From assembly GCA_041686315.1 (NCBI GenBank), contig JAWLEC010000004.1:1-47159 (forward strand): 47,159 nt of DNA, given 5' to 3'. Below are positions 7,309-15,884 of the stretch, one piece after another. Position numbers and translations under genes: made by a program. Numbering within the stretch: the stretch's first letter is position 1; every line of letters starts with the position of its first letter. The notes beneath the pieces are model-generated. The model had not been told where the DNA came from. It saw only the letters and a program-made list of their open reading frames with translations, and did not search any database. Source of the DNA: Sva-07 sp041686315. GTDB lineage: Bacteria; Actinomycetota; Acidimicrobiia; Acidimicrobiales; Ilumatobacteraceae.

Positions 7309-8115
7309 TCAACGGATCGCGTGGGCGCCGACGATCTCGAACCGGAAGAACTCACCCTGTTCCCACCCGGGTGTGCCCCAGCGCCAGCCGACGGAACCGC
7401 TGCCCGCCAACCGTCGTCCGTCGCCGTCGACGAATTCGTGGACGAACTCGCCGCCGAACGGCGCATGGGCGGGCGGATCGGCGGAACCCTCCCACCGCGA
7501 CATGGCCACCGAGCGCAGGCGACCCTCGGCATCGACGGCCACCTCGACGTCCACCGGCTCCACCGGGGTCGGCACGGTCACCACGAAACGGTCTCCGTCG
7601 ACGGCCCGCCAGGTCGGGTCATCCTCGGCCCATGCCCCCGAACCGGGCACGAACGCCGCCGGCAGCCAACTCACGGTCTCCCCGGCGAGCCGGCCGGCGG
7701 CGCTGCGGGCGATGTCCTCACCACTGGCTCCGACCACGGGAATGCGCCCGTGGAGACGGAACTCCATCCGGGCCTCCGACGGTGCGAGCACGTCGACGCC
7801 CTCGAAACGCACGATGCGGCCACCCACCACCGGACGCCACACGAAGCCCACTCCGGCGCGCAGGATCTGGTCGGCGGTGAACGGGAACCATCGGGGGCCC
7901 AGACGGATCCGACCCCGCATCTGCAGGATCACGCCACCGTGCAGCGGCGCACCCGGCGCCAGCGCAGACGTCAGCCACCGTCGAGCGGGGGCGGGGAGGC
8001 CGTCCACCGACGCCGGGTCGAACGGCGCCGGTTCGCGGCCGACGTCGACGGTGGCCAGGACACCCCAGGCCTCGGCGGCATCGAGCGACGCCGGACGCCG
8101 GAGCGCTCCGATCAC
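7309..8115 (-). CDS. DUF6544-like protein
   Basis: A 268-residue soluble protein. It has the pattern of the DUF6544/6920 group: LPAPARRWL near residue 45, then a series of beta-strands (ILQMRGRIRLGPRWFPFTADQ, then AGVGFVWRP). These are followed by acidic and Trp-rich strands with SWLPAAFVP and ending EFFRFEIVGA. The fold resembles a lipid-binding beta-barrel, but no catalytic motif is evident and function is unknown. GTG start at 8115 overlaps the TGA of the DUF302 gene (GTGA), so the two are translationally coupled. Confidence 0.7.
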   Translation of the reverse strand: MIGALRRPASLDAAEAWGVLATVDVGREPAPFDPASVDGLPAPARRWLTSALAPGAPLHGGVILQMRGRIRLGPRWFPFTADQILRAGVGFVWRPVVGGRIVRFEGVDVLAPSEARMEFRLHGRIPVVGASGEDIARSAAGRLAGETVSWLPAAFVPGSGAWAEDDPTWRAVDGDRFVVTVPTPVEPVDVEVAVDAEGRLRSVAMSRWEGSADPPAHAPFGGEFVHEFVDGDGRRLAGSGSVGWRWGTPGWEQGEFFRFEIVGAHAIR

Positions 8116-8513
8116 CTGGCCGAGCGCTCGGCGAGTGACGCCAGCGCGTCGCCCATCAGGCGGCGTGCGTCGGCGGCGATCGGCGCCAGTTCGTCGCGGC
8201 CCGTCATCGACACCATCAGTCCGGGATCGAGCGCATCCACGTGCACGGTGTCGTCGACCACCCGCACCACCACGTTGCAGGGCAGCAGCACGCCGACGTG
8301 GGGCTCCACGTCGAGCGCGGCCCCGGCCAGCGACGGGTTGCAGGCCCCGATGATCACGTATCGGTCGATCTGCTTGTCGATCTTGGCGGCCAGGGTCGCC
8401 TGCATGTCGATCTCGGTCAGCGTTCCGAAACCCTGTTCGGCAAGCGCCGCCTTGGTCGCGGCGAGTACCTCGTCGAACGGGCCGGTGAGGACCACGGTCT
8501 CCTCGAACACCAT
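8112..8513 (-). CDS. DUF302 family protein
   Basis: A 133-residue single-domain DUF302 protein. Features are a short start (MVFEETVVLTGPFDEVLAATKAAL), the EIDMQATLAAKIDKQIDRYVIIGACNP core and LLPCNVVVRV, which carries the family's conserved Pro-Cys. Members are small alpha/beta proteins of unclear function, sometimes near redox or metal-related genes. ATG 8513 is chosen because the family consensus begins there. An AAAGGA stretch lies about 10 bases upstream. It leads a two-gene operon with DUF6544. Confidence 0.85.
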   Translation of the reverse strand: MVFEETVVLTGPFDEVLAATKAALAEQGFGTLTEIDMQATLAAKIDKQIDRYVIIGACNPSLAGAALDVEPHVGVLLPCNVVVRVVDDTVHVDALDPGLMVSMTGRDELAPIAADARRLMGDALASLAERSAR

Positions 8514-8665
8514 GTCAGGACGTCCTTTCGTCGATGCCGGTGGGCGGCCCGATGCGACGGGCCGTGTCTCCACGGTGCCGAAGTCCCGCCGACCCGGCAA
8601 GTGTCGGAGGTCCCGTGATCGAGTTCGGGCTCGCGACGGCCGACGGCGAGGGCGGTGACCGACGT

Positions 8666-9205
8666 TCAGGCCGGCGGCGGCTCGTCCGACGTCGGAGTCG
8701 GATCCATCGGACGTGTGCGTTCGACGCCGAGCACCCGCTCGGCGTCGGCGCGCTGGTCCATCGGCACCCGCACGTCGTAGGTCTCCGCTTCGAACGCACC
8801 GACCGCCGAGAAATCACGCTTGCCCCGCGTCGACCAGTGCCCGAAGGCGAACCACGCGGCGCCGATGAGCGCTCCGATGACGAGGTAGCTGAGGACGATT
8901 CCCAGCACCTCGGCGAGGTCCTCGGTCTCGACGAACAGTGCGACGAGGAGACCGAAGAACGCCGCGAAGTAGGCCCCGGCGCCGGCCCCACGCAGCGCCG
9001 CCGTCGCCACGGTCTGCCGGCCGGTGACGTACTCCACCCGGCGGAGGCCGTTCCACACGATGGCGGAACGGGCCACGTCGAATCCTTCGTCGGACAGCGT
9101 GTCGACGGCACGTTGTGCCCCCTCGTACCGGGCGAAGGTGGCCACGATGGCCGTGTCGACGGATCCGAACGGTGGTTGATCGGGTTGCAGTGGTGACAGG
9201 GACAT
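8666..9205 (-). CDS. GS17M-like general stress membrane protein
   Basis: A 179-residue protein. The N-terminal part (VATFARYEGAQRAVDTLSDEGFDVARSAIVWNGLRRVEYVTGR) matches the heat-induced stress protein YflT/GS17M domain. It is followed by two close transmembrane helices (about 78-100 and 105-125, Gly/Ala-rich), then a polar C-terminus with a second small alpha/beta segment. Likely an inner-membrane protein of the stress response; biochemical role unknown. It is divergent from the large fusion gene at 9304, with a 9-bp inverted repeat between them. Confidence 0.8.
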   Translation of the reverse strand: MSLSPLQPDQPPFGSVDTAIVATFARYEGAQRAVDTLSDEGFDVARSAIVWNGLRRVEYVTGRQTVATAALRGAGAGAYFAAFFGLLVALFVETEDLAEVLGIVLSYLVIGALIGAAWFAFGHWSTRGKRDFSAVGAFEAETYDVRVPMDQRADAERVLGVERTRPMDPTPTSDEPPPA

Positions 9206-9218
9206 GGCCGACCCCTAC

Positions 9219-9247
9219 CCGTCGCGAGGGCGAGCCAATCGCGACGG
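9219..9247. promoter_or_regulatory. Inverted repeat in divergent promoter
   Basis: CCGTCGCGA (9219-9227) and TCGCGACGG (9239-9247) are perfect 9-bp arms with an 11-bp spacer. The repeat lies between the divergent GS17M-like gene (start 9205) and the fusion gene (start 9304). It is a candidate operator for either or both. Confidence 0.45.
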
Positions 9248-9303
9248 TTGTCGACGAAGCGCTCGACATGGCGTCACGCGACCCGAGACCGCAGAATCAG
9301 GTG

Positions 9304-12186
9304 ATGTCGACATCGTCTCTGATCACGCTCGTGGCCGTCCACGGCAACGGCGGCGGCGGTTTCCGATTCGCTCGCGCTGACGAGCACGTGCCCGGCGACG
9401 TTCGCTTCGAGGCCGTCACGCTCCCGGGCTTCGGAGGCCGCCCCGCCGATCCGACGCTTCAGCAGCTCCCCGACTACGCCGAGCAGCTCTGGCGCGAGAT
9501 CGAGCACCTGCCCCGACCGCTGGTGGTGCTCGGTCACGGCATCGGCGGATCCATCGCTCTCGACATGGTGCAGCGTCACCCCGTCGACGGTCTGATCCTC
9601 CACGCCCCGGTCGGTACCCGCCTCGACCGACGATGGTTCCCCCGGCTCATGCGGCCCGAGCCGATCCGGCGACTGATCAAGTGGGGCATCTCCTCGCGCA
9701 TCACACGGCCGGTGGTGGGACGTCGCTTCTTCGACCCGTCGGTGCCCGACGACTACATCGGACGGTTCCTCGACGAGTACCGGCGGGCCGACTCGTTCTC
9801 GCAGATGTTCGACATCATCACCTCCGACTGGTGGGAGGGGCTGCGGCCCGTCGACCTGCCGGCGTTGATGCTGTGGGGATCGCAGGACCGCGTCCTCGGC
9901 GCCGACCAGCTCGCCGACTACCGGGTGCTGTTGCCGCGGGCCGCCACCGACGTGGTCCCGGGGTGGGGCCACTTCCCGATGGTCGACGACCCCGAGACCT
10001 ACGCCACGGTCGTCGTCGACTGGGCCCGCCGGCTCGCCGCCGGCACCGACGCCGCGTCGGCCCCCCTCCGCGTCGGATCCGGCCTGCTCGACGCAGCGGG
10101 GGTCGGGCCCAAGGCGACGCTGCTCGATGCAGCGGTGCAAGGCGGCCTCCCCGTCCCGTCGGCGACGGTCCTGCCCGATGGCACCGACACCGTTCCGGCC
10201 TGGCTGGGCCGCCGTGTCGCGGTGCGCTCGGCCTTCTCCAGCGAGGACCGCAGCTCGGCGTCGCACGCCGGGAGATTCCGGACGGTGCTCGATGTCGACC
10301 GCGACGATCCGGTCGCCATCGCCGACGCACTCGAGCAGGTCCGCTCCTGCGCCGATGCAACGGTCGAGCGGACCGACGTGCTGGTGATGACCATGGTGCC
10401 CGCCGTCGTCGCCGGGGTGGCCTTCACCGAACCGGGCTACGCCGACGACCTCGTGGAACACGTCGACGGCCTCGCCGACGACCTGCTCGCGGGCCGGCGC
10501 CGCGGCGATCTCCTCCGACTCCCGCGACTCGAACCCGGCGAACGCCCCGATACAGCACTGCCCGGCTGGCAACAGCGCCTGGCTCGGCTGCTCCGGTCGG
10601 TCCGCTCGCGACTCGACCAGACATCGGAGGACGGAGAGGGCGGAGAGGACGGACACGGCAACCGGCCACTCGGCTGGGACGTCGAGTGGGCCGACGACGG
10701 GACGACGTGCTGGCTCCTGCAGGTGCGACCGATCACGGCTCCGTTGCTGCGTGACGAGACGTTCACGATCGCCAACCACCGCGAGATCCTTCCCGACCCA
10801 CCGTCGGTGTTCATGACGTCACTGATCGCCGATGCGTCGCCCGAACTGTTCGACTGGTACCGACGCTTCGACCCGAGCCTGCCGACACATCGGCACTTCA
10901 TCGAGGTGTTCGACGGTCGGCCGCTGATCAACCTCTCGCTCGTGACCGACTTCGTGCGGTCCCTCGGGCTGCCCAGCCGACTCGTCACCGACTCGATCGG
11001 CGGGACCGACGAGGTCGGCAGCGGGCCACGACCCATCCGGCTCGCGCGCCGAACGCCTGTCCTGGCCCGACTCGCCGTCTCGCAGCTCGGCGCCGTGGAG
11101 TTCGCACGACGGACCGCCGCCGAACTGGAACGGATCTCGGCATCACCGGCGCTCAGCTCGACCGAGGCGGTCGATCGGGGCCGGCGCGCCTACGTCGCCG
11201 TCGTGCATGCCATGACCTCGCTCAACACCGCCGCCAGCGTTCCGATGGCGCTGCTCCGGGGTCTCGGCGTGCTCGAGGAGCACGCCGCCCGCAACGAGAC
11301 GGCGGCGAGCCGCATGTTCCGAGACCTCGACGGCGTCCGCCGTTCGCTCGGTGCGGGCGAGGACCCGACCGGTTCCCCGGCTCTGGCCCGTTGGCTCGAC
11401 CGGTACGGCCATCGAGGCATCTACGAGTCCGACCTCGCCCGCCCCCGGTACGTCGAGGACCCCACTCCGATCGTCGCCGCAGTCCGGTCCCCACCGCCCA
11501 TCCGCACGCTCCCCGAGAAGACACTGCTCGGCAGGCTGACGGTACCGCTCTGGTTGCTCGCCCGTCGGCCGGTGACCGCCCGGGAGACCTTCCGCAGCGA
11601 CGCCATGCGCACCTTCCTCGCCATCCGCCGCGACCTGCTCCGCTTCGCCGAGACCGTCGGTGTCGGGACCGACGACCTCTGGCTGCTCACCACCGACGAG
11701 GTCCGCAGCCTCCAGCACGGGTGGCGGCCGGACGACGCGCTCCTGGCCGGACGTCGCTCCGATCAGCAGCGGCGCCGGACCCACCCGATCCCGGACGTCA
11801 TCCGGCGCTTCGATCCCCCCGAGACGTCTCACAGGGAGACCACTCCGGGCAGGCGCGAGTTCTCGGGCATGGGGCTGGTCGCCGGCGAGATCTCGGGGAC
11901 GGCGTGGGTACTGACCGAACCCGAGCACCGGCTTCCGGACGGCTTCGACAGAGCCGGCACGATCCTGATCGCCTCCAGCGTCGACGCAGGCTGGCTGGCC
12001 ACCTTCGGTCAGGTCGCCGGCGTCGTGATCGAACTCGGTGGGGACCTGTCCCACGGATCGATCGTCCTGCGCGAACTGGGCCTGCCGGCGGTGACCAACG
12101 CGGCCGGCGTCGCCAGAACGGCGCGGACCGGCGACCGCGTCACCGTCGACGGTCGTCGGGGACTCGTACGGCTGGAGCGCGCGTGA
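9304..12186 (+). CDS. Alpha/beta-hydrolase-like domain fused to ATP-grasp and phosphohistidine domains
   Basis: A 960-residue fusion. Residues 1 to about 250 are an alpha/beta-hydrolase fold (VAVHGNGGGG oxyanion loop, LGHGIGGSIAL elbow, LWGSQDRVL acid, WGHFPMVDDP histidine). The elbow has Gly where the Ser nucleophile should be. Residues about 265-480 resemble the PEP/pyruvate-binding ATP-grasp domain of PEP synthase and rifampin phosphotransferase: RRVAVRSAFSSEDRSSASHAG, MVPAVVAGVAFTEP and the closing CWLLQVRPIT. A helical middle region follows. Residues about 865-960 are the swivelling phosphohistidine domain, GGDLSHGSIVLRELGLPAV, with His917. Expected chemistry is ATP-dependent phosphotransfer through His917 onto a small molecule. 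ATG 9304 starts the hydrolase fold. It is coupled to the next gene by GTGA. Confidence 0.8.
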   Translation: MSTSSLITLVAVHGNGGGGFRFARADEHVPGDVRFEAVTLPGFGGRPADPTLQQLPDYAEQLWREIEHLPRPLVVLGHGIGGSIALDMVQRHPVDGLILHAPVGTRLDRRWFPRLMRPEPIRRLIKWGISSRITRPVVGRRFFDPSVPDDYIGRFLDEYRRADSFSQMFDIITSDWWEGLRPVDLPALMLWGSQDRVLGADQLADYRVLLPRAATDVVPGWGHFPMVDDPETYATVVVDWARRLAAGTDAASAPLRVGSGLLDAAGVGPKATLLDAAVQGGLPVPSATVLPDGTDTVPAWLGRRVAVRSAFSSEDRSSASHAGRFRTVLDVDRDDPVAIADALEQVRSCADATVERTDVLVMTMVPAVVAGVAFTEPGYADDLVEHVDGLADDLLAGRRRGDLLRLPRLEPGERPDTALPGWQQRLARLLRSVRSRLDQTSEDGEGGEDGHGNRPLGWDVEWADDGTTCWLLQVRPITAPLLRDETFTIANHREILPDPPSVFMTSLIADASPELFDWYRRFDPSLPTHRHFIEVFDGRPLINLSLVTDFVRSLGLPSRLVTDSIGGTDEVGSGPRPIRLARRTPVLARLAVSQLGAVEFARRTAAELERISASPALSSTEAVDRGRRAYVAVVHAMTSLNTAASVPMALLRGLGVLEEHAARNETAASRMFRDLDGVRRSLGAGEDPTGSPALARWLDRYGHRGIYESDLARPRYVEDPTPIVAAVRSPPPIRTLPEKTLLGRLTVPLWLLARRPVTARETFRSDAMRTFLAIRRDLLRFAETVGVGTDDLWLLTTDEVRSLQHGWRPDDALLAGRRSDQQRRRTHPIPDVIRRFDPPETSHRETTPGRREFSGMGLVAGEISGTAWVLTEPEHRLPDGFDRAGTILIASSVDAGWLATFGQVAGVVIELGGDLSHGSIVLRELGLPAVTNAAGVARTARTGDRVTVDGRRGLVRLERA

Positions 12187-12611
12187 GCGGCTGGTTCGTC
12201 GCTCACCTCGCGGCCACGGGCGCCATGGTGGGCTTCATCTGGACGATCCAGTTGTTGAGCTATCCGATGATGGCCGCCGTTCCCGACGACAGCTTCGTCT
12301 CCTACGAGGCGGCCCACCAGCGACGCGTCACGACGGTGCTCGCAGCGCTCGCTCCGGCCGAACTCGTCACGGCGATCGGTGTGGCCCTGGTGGCGAGCGA
12401 GGTTCCCACCTGGTTGACCTTCGGTGCGGGGACGACCCTGGCTGCGATCTGGGTGGCGACCGGCGTGTACTACGCCCCGCTCCACGGCCGACTCGCCGAC
12501 GGATTCGACGCCGATGTGCACCGTCGCCTGGTCGTCACCAACTGGTGGCGCACCGGCGCATGGACGGCCCGGGGCGTCGCCGCGGTGGCCATGGTCGCCA
12601 TCGCTGCCTGA
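12183..12611 (+). CDS. Small integral membrane protein coupled to the fusion enzyme
   Basis: A 142-residue membrane protein with about four hydrophobic segments: near 5-25 (FVAHLAATGAMVGFIWTIQLL), 48-68, 73-93 and 120-140. Conserved-looking polar features between helices are QLLSYP, HQRRVT and an NWWRTGAW segment. I do not recognise a named family, though it resembles small actinobacterial DUF-type membrane proteins. GTG 12183 overlaps the stop of the fusion gene, so the two are made together. It might anchor or transport the product of the fusion enzyme; that is inference from context only. Confidence 0.75.
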   Translation: MSGWFVAHLAATGAMVGFIWTIQLLSYPMMAAVPDDSFVSYEAAHQRRVTTVLAALAPAELVTAIGVALVASEVPTWLTFGAGTTLAAIWVATGVYYAPLHGRLADGFDADVHRRLVVTNWWRTGAWTARGVAAVAMVAIAA

Positions 12612-12636
12612 GCCGGCCCTGGCCCATACCTCGCTG

Positions 12637-12678
12637 GGGCAGGGCGCTGTGGGCAGGGCGCTGTGGGCAGGGCGCTGG
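12637..12678. repeat. Three tandem copies of a 14-bp repeat
   Basis: GGGCAGGGCGCTGT is repeated at 12637 and 12651; a third copy at 12665 ends in GG. It lies between the convergent stops of the membrane protein (12611) and the oxidoreductase (12690). Probably a slippage-prone spacer; the copy number may vary between strains. Confidence 0.85.
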
Positions 12679-12689
12679 GGGCGCGGGAA

Positions 12690-13823
12690 TCAGCTGAGGC
12701 CGAACTCGGAGAGTTCGACCGGGCGACGCTCGGCGATCGAACGGTGGGCGGCAGCACCCACGGCCACGGCCCACATGCCTTCGGTGAGCGTCACGTCGGC
12801 CGGCCGGCCGGCCCGGATCGCATCGATCAGGTGCAGATGCTCCATGAAGCTGGCGCCCTCGTGGAACTTGGGGTACGGCACACGGGGATCCATGGGTGCG
12901 GGCACCTCGCGCACACCATGTTCGTGCTGGCCGGGAGCCCCCGCTGCTGCACGCTCACCCACCCAGACCACGTCGCCGGGCACCACCGTCTCGATCTTGC
13001 CGGCGTCGCCCGTGACCACCAGTTCCTGCTCGAACCGGCCGCCCTCGGCGAACATGCAGAGGTCGAGCGCCCCGCGCACGCCGTTGGCGAACTCCACGAT
13101 CACCAGGGCGTTGTCGAGGATGTCGGCCGTGCGCAGCTCACCGTCGACCTCGTACACCTCGTCGAGGTGGTTGACGTCCTGGCCGCCACTCGCCATCACC
13201 GAGACGGGATGGGCACCGGCAGCGAGTTCCATCAGGTTGAAGAAGTGGCAGCACTTCTCCACCAGCGTGCCGCCGGTGTTCTCGTTGAACCGGTTCCAGT
13301 TGCCCACCTTCTGCATGAACGGGTACCGGTGCTCGCGGATCGACACCATGCGCGTGGTGCCGCAGACACCGGTGGCGAGCTGTTCGAGCATCATCGCCGG
13401 GGTGGGCATGTACCGGTACTGCTGACCCATCCACGTGATCGCATCCCGGCCCTCGGCGGCATCGACCACCCGCTTGCAGTCGTCGACGGTGGTGCACAGC
13501 GGCTTCTCGATGAGCACGTGCTTGTCGGTGGCGAGCGCGTCGGCGAGCACCGCCGCGTGGGTGAAGTTCGGTGACGTGATCACCACCACGTCCACGTCCG
13601 GATCGGCGAGCAGGTCGCGATGGTGCTCGTAGGTGGCGACGTCGGCACTCGCGCCCTCGCCCTCCGGCGCCTTGTCGACGCACGACAGCGCCCACTCGAT
13701 GCTGGACGGAACCGGGTCGGCCACGGCGCGCACCGCTGCGCCCGGGACGTGACCGATGTCGAGGATGTGCTCACCGCCCATCATCCCGGTGCCGATGACG
13801 CCGTAGCCGATCGTGTCGCTCAT
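12690..13823 (-). CDS. Gfo/Idh/MocA-family NAD(P)-dependent oxidoreductase
   Basis: A 377-residue sugar-type dehydrogenase. The N-terminal Rossmann fold has GYGVIGTGMMG (residues 6-16) and the family motif HVLIEKPL with catalytic Lys. The C-terminal alpha/beta domain carries EHRYPFMQKVGNWNRF and GGTLVEKCCHFFNLM, the latter holding the usual catalytic His. Substrate is likely a polyol or sugar derivative, not defined. The start ATG lies 8 nt after a TACGGT box. A strong hairpin separates it from the SnoaL-like gene upstream, so it is its own transcription unit. Confidence 0.92.
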   Translation of the reverse strand: MSDTIGYGVIGTGMMGGEHILDIGHVPGAAVRAVADPVPSSIEWALSCVDKAPEGEGASADVATYEHHRDLLADPDVDVVVITSPNFTHAAVLADALATDKHVLIEKPLCTTVDDCKRVVDAAEGRDAITWMGQQYRYMPTPAMMLEQLATGVCGTTRMVSIREHRYPFMQKVGNWNRFNENTGGTLVEKCCHFFNLMELAAGAHPVSVMASGGQDVNHLDEVYEVDGELRTADILDNALVIVEFANGVRGALDLCMFAEGGRFEQELVVTGDAGKIETVVPGDVVWVGERAAAGAPGQHEHGVREVPAPMDPRVPYPKFHEGASFMEHLHLIDAIRAGRPADVTLTEGMWAVAVGAAAHRSIAERRPVELSEFGLS

Positions 13824-13831
13824 GGCCGCTC

Positions 13832-13837
13832 ACCGTA
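13832..13837 (-). promoter_or_regulatory. Predicted -10 box (TACGGT) of Gfo/Idh/MocA gene
   Basis: TACGGT on the minus strand ends 8 nt before the ATG at 13823. It lies between the start codon and the hairpin at 13876-13916. Confidence 0.45.
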
Positions 13838-13875
13838 CCGCTACGGCACCGGCGCGACGCCAACGGATGCGGCTG

Positions 13876-13916
13876 CCTCGATCACGATCGGGGTCTGACC
13901 CCGATCGTGATCGAGG
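13876..13916 (-). terminator. Perfect 19-bp hairpin terminator
   Basis: The arms CCTCGATCACGATCGGGGT and their exact complement close a 3-base CTG loop. The hairpin starts directly at the stop codon of the SnoaL-like gene (13917) and precedes the next gene's promoter, both on the minus strand. The position fits an intrinsic terminator, though no U-tract follows. Confidence 0.75.
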
Positions 13917-14300
13917 TCAGTGGAACAGCGGGGCGAACGCGGCGGTGTCGACGTATTCGTCGAGGCGGGCGATCAGGCCGTCGTCGTCGAAGTTCATCAC
14001 GACGCACACGTCGGCATCGGCCTCGACGCCGTCACCGCGGTGCATCGTCACGTGATGCTGTTCGACGACGCTGCGTCCATCGTCGGCGGTCATCCGCCGG
14101 ACGTTGCCGTAGCCGTACTCGATACCCGAGTTGGTGAGGCCGTGCACCATCGACAGCATCCCGTCGAGGTCCGTCTCGACGCCGTTGCGTGCGAAGACGG
14201 CGTCGGGCGCACACAGGGTCGCCAGAGCTTCCCAGGCATGCGCCGCCGAGTACTGGAAGAACTGCTCACAACGTGCGGCGATGTCGGTTCGATCAGCCAT
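13917..14300 (-). CDS. SnoaL/NTF2-like protein
   Basis: A 127-residue NTF2-fold protein with an N-terminal helix pair (ARCEQFFQYSAAHAWEALATLCAPDAVFARNG) followed by curved beta-strands ending in DDDGLIARLDEYVDTAAF. This is the SnoaL-like/ketosteroid-isomerase superfamily pattern. Small-molecule binding or isomerase activity is possible but cannot be assigned. The ATG at 14300 follows an AGGAGGAGGG Shine-Dalgarno on the minus strand. It is divergent from tldD and ends immediately at a perfect hairpin. Confidence 0.8.
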   Translation of the reverse strand: MADRTDIAARCEQFFQYSAAHAWEALATLCAPDAVFARNGVETDLDGMLSMVHGLTNSGIEYGYGNVRRMTADDGRSVVEQHHVTMHRGDGVEADADVCVVMNFDDDGLIARLDEYVDTAAFAPLFH

Positions 14301-14396
14301 CCGGACCCTCCTCCTGCTGCCGACATCCCTACCTGTCGGCGACGTCGAGAACCGTACCCCACCGGCACCGGCGCCAACCTCACGGCCGAGTGCACG

Positions 14397-14402
14397 TAGC
14401 CT
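14397..14402 (+). promoter_or_regulatory. Predicted -10 box (TAGCCT) of tldD
   Basis: TAGCCT ends 6 nt before the ATG at 14409, which implies a leaderless tldD-tldE mRNA. Confidence 0.5.
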
Positions 14403-14408
14403 ACCCCG

Positions 14409-15884
14409 ATGAGCGAGTTGCTGATCGAGTCTCCCGCTGCGTCCGTCGGGATCGAGGAGCGCCTCCGGGCGGCACTCCCGGCCGACGTCGACCATGCGTC
14501 GGCCCGGCTGGTGGAGGAGCGGTCCGAGCACCTGCGGGTCCGCCGCCACCAACTCGACCCGATCTTCAACCAGTTCGATGCCGGCGTGATGATCGCGATC
14601 TGGCACGACGGTGGCCTCGGCTATGCCGCCACCAACGACCTCAGCCCGGCGGGTCTCGACGACGCAGTGGCCACGGCGCGGCGCTGGGCGGCCATCACGG
14701 CCGGCTCCATGGTTCCGGTCTCGGCGCCGACGGGCCATGCCGTCGGCTCGTACGAGAGCCCGGTGGAGGTCACGTGGGACTCGATGCCGCTCGCCGACCG
14801 GATCGAACTGCTCCAACAGCAGTCGCGACTGCTCGGCATCGACGACCGCATCGTCGACTGGAGCGCCTCCCTCGTGCGCCGCGAGGTCGACCAGCTCGTG
14901 CTCACCGTGTCGAGCGACGGCGACGGGGGCCGGATCGACCAGCACTTCCGCTTCCTCTACCCCGGGCTGCGGGCAACCGCCAACGAGGGCACGAACACCC
15001 AGACACGGACGTTCGGGGCCAACGCCTTCTGCGGCCAGGGCGGCGCCGAGGTGCTCGGCCGCTACGGCTTCGGCGACGCCGCCTCCCGCATCGCCGAGCA
15101 GTCGCTCGAACTGCTCACGGCACCCAACTGCCCGAGTGGTGTGATGGGTCTGCTGCTCGCACCCGACCAGATGGTGCTGCAGATCCACGAGTCGATCGGT
15201 CATCCACTCGAACTCGACCGGATCCTCGGCGACGAACGCAACTACGCCGGCACCAGCTTCGTCACCCCCGAGATGTTCGGCGAGTTCCGGTACGGATCGG
15301 ACCTGCTGAACGTCACCTTCGACCCGACGGTGCCCGGCCAGCTCGCCAGCTACGCCTTCGACGACGACGGCACGCCCGCCGAGCGGCAGCACCTCATCGA
15401 GAACGGCATCCTCGTGCGAGGTCTCGGCGGTGCCGTGTCACAGGAGCGCAGCGGCGTTCCCGGCGTGGCCAACTCCCGGGCCGTCAGCTGGAACCGGCCG
15501 CCCATCGACCGGATGGCCAACCTCAACGTCGAGCCGGGTGAGTCCACGGTGTCCGAACTGATCTCCTCGATCGAGGACGGCGTGTACCTGCACACCAACA
15601 CGTCGTGGTCGATCGACGACAGCCGCAACAAGTTCCAGTTCGGCTGCGAGTACGGGCAGCGTGTGGTCGACGGCGAGATCGTCGGCACCGTCCGCAATCC
15701 CGGCTACCGCGGCATCTCCCGCACCTTCTGGCGCAACCTGGCGGGCGTCGCCGACCGCGACAGCTTCACCGTGATGGGCACCCCCAACTGCGGCAAGGGC
15801 GAACTCAACCAGATGGTCGGCACGGGCCACGCGTCGCCGGCCTGCCTGTTCGCCGATGTCGAGGTCTTCGGCGGCGAAGCATGA
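14409..15884 (+). CDS. tldD: TldD-like metalloprotease subunit
   Basis: A 491-residue TldD/PmbA-family protein. The zinc-binding HESIGH motif at residues 260-265 is the HExxxH of the catalytic TldD subunit. Other family features are the VRRHQLDPIFNQFD start region, GTPNCGKGELNQMVGTGHASP near the end and SNSR-type loops. In E. coli TldD pairs with TldE to trim peptides such as microcin precursors and CcdA; its role here is unknown. It is coupled to the next gene by an ATGA overlap, as expected for the heterodimer. Confidence 0.95.
   Translation: MSELLIESPAASVGIEERLRAALPADVDHASARLVEERSEHLRVRRHQLDPIFNQFDAGVMIAIWHDGGLGYAATNDLSPAGLDDAVATARRWAAITAGSMVPVSAPTGHAVGSYESPVEVTWDSMPLADRIELLQQQSRLLGIDDRIVDWSASLVRREVDQLVLTVSSDGDGGRIDQHFRFLYPGLRATANEGTNTQTRTFGANAFCGQGGAEVLGRYGFGDAASRIAEQSLELLTAPNCPSGVMGLLLAPDQMVLQIHESIGHPLELDRILGDERNYAGTSFVTPEMFGEFRYGSDLLNVTFDPTVPGQLASYAFDDDGTPAERQHLIENGILVRGLGGAVSQERSGVPGVANSRAVSWNRPPIDRMANLNVEPGESTVSELISSIEDGVYLHTNTSWSIDDSRNKFQFGCEYGQRVVDGEIVGTVRNPGYRGISRTFWRNLAGVADRDSFTVMGTPNCGKGELNQMVGTGHASPACLFADVEVFGGEA

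Noticed and set aside
9115..9303. Upstream extension of the fusion enzyme
   Set aside because: The extra residues are Arg/Trp/Pro-rich and overlap the divergent gene and the inverted repeat; the hydrolase fold begins at ATG 9304.
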